From: Rhodopirellula sp. P2
GTDB lineage: Bacteria > Planctomycetota > Planctomycetia > Pirellulales > Pirellulaceae
DNA length: 64,000 bases
Assembly (NCBI RefSeq): GCF_028768465.1
Contig: NZ_CP118225.1
Location: 6,615,001 to 6,679,000, forward strand
Direction: 5' to 3'
Made by a program: the position numbers and the translations under genes. This document shows positions 61,768 to 64,000 of this stretch, piece after piece. Position 1 is the stretch's first letter. Every line of letters starts with the position of its first letter. Under the pieces are notes generated by a model that ran no database searches, was not told where the DNA came from, and saw only the letters and a program-made list of their open reading frames with translations.

Positions 61768-62253
61768 GGCGGGCTGTTCCTAACGGTTCAGAGGTGGGGC
61801 GTGGGGACTTCAAAGAGGAAATTCAAGGGTGTTCACAACAAGCAGCACGAGCACATCAACAAGAGCGCAGCAGCGAATGCAAACCGACTCACAGTCTAGC
61901 TGAAACCCGTCGCAACGCGCAACAAATTCAGGCGTCCAGAGAACCACGATTTCACAAATCCTGATTGCCCCATCGCACCATCCGCACTGAGACACGGAAG
62001 CCTCAACAACGAGGGAGTCGTGACAAGCCCATCGACATCGCAACCCGACGCGTGAGCGAGGGACCACACCACCATCCCCCACGACGGCCCCTTCCGGGGC
62101 GACCTTCCCGTCTCGGCCTTCCATCTCGGGGCTTCCACCCCGAGCTAAGAACGACGGCCCCTGCCGGGGCGATGGAGGCAGCCGAGCGACGAGAAGCTAG
62201 AGGTCTCACTGTGACCCTGCGTCTCCTTCCCATTCCCGCTCTGCCCGCGCAGC
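61768..62253. repeat. Gene-free region with a TRRVSEG-type repeat block
   Basis: 62036-62185 has cccgacgcgtgagcgagggac (62044), ggccccttccggggcgacc, ctcggggcttccaccccgag and cggcccctgccggggcga, the same order as 6998-7146. 61768-62035 shows no gene or clear palindrome. Short frames here translate to spurious repeat peptides. Confidence 0.75.
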
Positions 62254-62292
62254 AAAATGACCGTGGACCCAACTGAATGAATCCACGATCAT
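62254..62292 (-). terminator. Terminator of the rplJ-rplL unit
   Basis: On the minus strand, arms atgatcgtgga (62292-62282) and tccacggtcat (62267-62257) with one mismatch, then TTTT (62257-62254). It lies 45 bases after the rplL stop. Confidence 0.72.
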
Positions 62293-62336
62293 TGACTGAT
62301 TTGACCGATCTCCGAACGAACCAATCCGGCTTCGAA

Positions 62337-62750
62337 CTACTTGAGTTCGACCGAGCCGCCAGCTTCTTCGACTTCGGCTTTGACCTTTTCAGCGTCTTCT
62401 TTCGAGACAGCTTCTTTCAGGGTTGCGGGGCAACCTTCGACCATCTTCTTGGCGTCCATCAACGATGCACCGGTGATGTTCTTGACAACCTTGACGACGT
62501 TCAGCTTCTTTTCGCCGAAGCTGGTCAAGACAACATCGAATTCGGTCTGCTCGACTTCAGCGGCACCACCACCATCGGCAGGACCAGCCATCATCACAGC
62601 ACCACCACCGGCGGCTGGCTCAATGCCATGCTCATCCTTGAGGTAGTCACTCAATTCTTTGGCTTGCTTCAGGGTCATGTTGGCGATCTTGTCGCCAAGT
62701 TCTTTTGCTTCTGCGCTGAATTCTGCGACAGCGGTTGCTTCATCGGACAT
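62337..62750 (-). CDS. rplL: Ribosomal protein L7/L12
   Basis: A 137-residue stalk protein of the large ribosomal subunit. N-terminal dimer domain (about 1-38), hinge rich in Ala/Gly (AAGGGAVMMAGPADGGGAAE), and C-terminal domain FDVVLTSFGEKKLNVVKVVK with ITGASLMDAKKMVEGCPATLKE. The start is ATG 62750 with gaggtag upstream. Unlike in most bacteria, rpoB does not follow it. Confidence 0.97.
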   Translation of the reverse strand: MSDEATAVAEFSAEAKELGDKIANMTLKQAKELSDYLKDEHGIEPAAGGGAVMMAGPADGGGAAEVEQTEFDVVLTSFGEKKLNVVKVVKNITGASLMDAKKMVEGCPATLKEAVSKEDAEKVKAEVEEAGGSVELK

Positions 62751-62798
62751 AGTCAAACTACCTCAAAAACGAAAAAGGTGATTCGGAAATGGTTCAGG

Positions 62799-62831
62799 GA
62801 AAAAGCCGGGACAAGGACACAGGCCCCGGCT
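62799..62831 (-). terminator. Attenuator-like hairpin between rplJ and rplL
   Basis: On the minus strand, arms agccggg (62831-62825) and cccggct (62810-62804) close a hairpin followed by five T (62804-62800). It fits an intrinsic terminator within the 97-base gap between rplJ and rplL. Confidence 0.65.
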
Positions 62832-62847
62832 ACTTGAGCAAAAACGA

Positions 62848-63372
62848 CTATTCGTCGCCTTCGCCCTTGGACTTGATCTGGCTGTTGAGCGTTTTGCCGG
62901 GGCCAAGCAACGCAGCGCTGAGTGCTGCACCTGGGCCAAGCATCTGGCCGACCAACATGGAAATTTGTTCTTCACGGCTGGGCCATTTGCTGACCGCCTT
63001 GACGGCATCTGGATCCAGTTTCTCACCGTCCATCACTCCGCCAGTGGTGGCGAATTTTTCGAACTTCTCTTTGTCCTTGTCCAGCCGGACGGCTTCCTTT
63101 ACCAGACTGACGAAGTCGCTTGAGCCCCAGAGCACGGCCACTTGCCCGTTCATTCCATCGAACGCGGGGTAGAGAGACGTGCCTTCAGTGGCGCGTCGGG
63201 CGAGCGAGTTTTTGACAACCATCATCTGGATGTCTTTTTGGCTCAGCTCACCACGCAGCTCGTTGGTCGCATTTGCATCCAGGCCGGAGCAGTTGACCAA
63301 CACGGCATCCTCCACGCCTTCAAGCCGACGCTTGAGATCGCGAGTCACCAGTTCTTTGACGTATTTACTCAT
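62848..63372 (-). CDS. rplJ: Ribosomal protein L10
   Basis: A 174-residue protein that anchors the L7/L12 stalk to 23S rRNA. N-terminal YVKELVTRDLKRRLEGVEDA and VVKNSLARRATEGT are L10 signatures; the C-terminal helix that binds L7/L12 dimers begins near GPGAALSAALLGPGK. ATG at 63372. Confidence 0.95.
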   Translation of the reverse strand: MSKYVKELVTRDLKRRLEGVEDAVLVNCSGLDANATNELRGELSQKDIQMMVVKNSLARRATEGTSLYPAFDGMNGQVAVLWGSSDFVSLVKEAVRLDKDKEKFEKFATTGGVMDGEKLDPDAVKAVSKWPSREEQISMLVGQMLGPGAALSAALLGPGKTLNSQIKSKGEGDE

Positions 63373-63544
63373 CGGATTTTTTCACTCGAAAGAGCCAAAC
63401 CTTGGCCGCAGTTGGATGTGATCGTTTGGGGTAGGATCAAGAACATTGATCCTCCAACATCAATTTGAAAACCAACGCTTTCAACCATGATGTTGGTTGA
63501 CCGGGGCAGCCCGATGAAGCGAATCATCGAGCCAAACCGTGCAG
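63373..63544 (-). promoter_or_regulatory. Possible L10 leader region
   Basis: The 172 bases between rplA and rplJ are rich in pairing segments, such as ggatcaatgttcttgatcc (minus strand, 63452-63434) and ccaacatcatggttg with a later ttgg. This is where many bacteria have the L10/L12 autoregulatory leader. I could not identify the conserved kink-turn, so the call rests mainly on position. Confidence 0.35.
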
Positions 63545-64000
63545 CTAGGTGGTAACGCGAACGCTAGGCGTCATCGTCGCACAGATCGCCACGCCTTTGA
63601 TGTACGTGCCCTTGATGGACTGAGGCTTCATGGCTGAGATGAAATCCACGAACGACGTGATGTTCTCTTCGAGTTTGCTGGAATCGAAGCTCATCTTGCC
63701 GACCATCGCGTGAACATTGCCACCCTTGTCGTTGCGGAACTCGACTTTACCAGCCTTGTACTCGCTGACGACTCGACCGACGTCAGGGGTCACTGTTCCA
63801 GCACGAGGGCTGGGCATCAAGCCACGAGGACCAAGCACACGACCCAAAGGTCCGACCAATCCCATCATGTCAGGGGCGGCGATGCAGACGTCGAAGTCTG
63901 TCCAGCCGTCTTTGATCTTCTTGGCCATGTCTTCTTGGCCGACTTCGTCCGCACCGGCTTCTTCAGCCGCTTTGGCAGCGTCGCCCTTGGCGAACACAAC
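63545..64000 (-). CDS. rplA: Ribosomal protein L1 (C-terminal part; cut by the window edge)
   Basis: About 151 residues of L1. Signatures [20 protein letters not shown] and [20 protein letters not shown], followed by [14 protein letters not shown]. The frame stays open to the window edge; the N-terminal part lies beyond 64000. L1 binds 23S rRNA and often represses its own operon. Confidence 0.95.
   Translation of the reverse strand, partial: VVFAKGDAAKAAEEAGADEVGQEDMAKKIKDGWTDFDVCIAAPDMMGLVGPLGRVLGPRGLMPSPRAGTVTPDVGRVVSEYKAGKVEFRNDKGGNVHAMVGKMSFDSSKLEENITSFVDFISAMKPQSIKGTYIKGVAICATMTPSVRVTT

Overview
The window is about 64 kb of a planctomycete chromosome and looks like Rhodopirellula or a close relative. 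The evidence is moderate GC content, a DUF1559 prepilin-like protein with an H-X9-DG C-terminus, many secreted proteins unique in look, TAT-exported sugar-isomerase-like proteins, and intergenic regions packed with short palindromic repeats, including the family whose spurious translation reads TRRVSEG. I made this assignment by reading, not by a database search. About 53 protein genes are supported. I found no tRNA, rRNA, CRISPR array, prophage or transposase gene.

Layout. 1-6.7 kb: a partial gene end, then a translationally coupled operon. It encodes a cyclic-nucleotide-binding/4x[4Fe-4S] fusion protein, a membrane protein with two His pairs fit for two b hemes, a membrane-anchored decaheme cytochrome c, a P-loop ATPase and an unknown protein. 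This reads as a ligand-controlled trans-membrane electron conduit and is my best candidate for an undescribed system. 7.4-14.1 kb: secreted proteins, rlmN, a lipoprotein and a Cys-Cys repeat protein. 14.9-19.0 kb: a RegA-like regulator, a RegB-like redox sensor kinase, a UVR-motif protein and ArfB. 19.1-25.9 kb: a PQQ-like propeller protein, a vWA protein, the PLP homeostasis protein, a serine hydrolase and a DUF3859-like protein. 26-31.3 kb: purA, transketolase and a proline-rich secreted protein. 31.4-32.4 kb: a five-copy tandem repeat array. 32.4-36.9 kb: crcB coupled to a very large secreted protein, then a membrane protein. 37-41.8 kb: ilvB, accD, a Ser/Thr kinase and a TAT-exported isomerase-like protein.

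42.5-47.3 kb is one minus-strand operon (TPR membrane protein, RluD-type pseudouridine synthase, TerC, SprT-like protein, PIG-L deacetylase), with a CheY-like regulator divergent from it. 47.8-49 kb holds a direct duplication of about 0.5 kb made of nested repeats. 49-51.3 kb: the DUF1559 protein and an MtfA-type peptidase with a SEC-C tail. 51.4-60.6 kb: an aromatic/aspartate aminotransferase, a complete five-gene oligopeptide ABC transporter whose four junctions are all ATGA overlaps, then def and fmt. 60.8-61.8 kb: another TAT isomerase-like protein. 62.3-64 kb: rplL, rplJ and rplA (partial), with rpoB absent from its usual place after rplL.

The repeats form several families. They are a 22-bp hairpin with covarying stem (13 copies), a 124-bp element with terminal inverted repeats, a GAGCCGTTTGG palindrome that in one place carries a 319-bp insert with perfect 20-bp inverted ends, GGGAGGGT-type blocks, and TRRVSEG-type blocks. 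Several genes have their stop codon inside a repeat.
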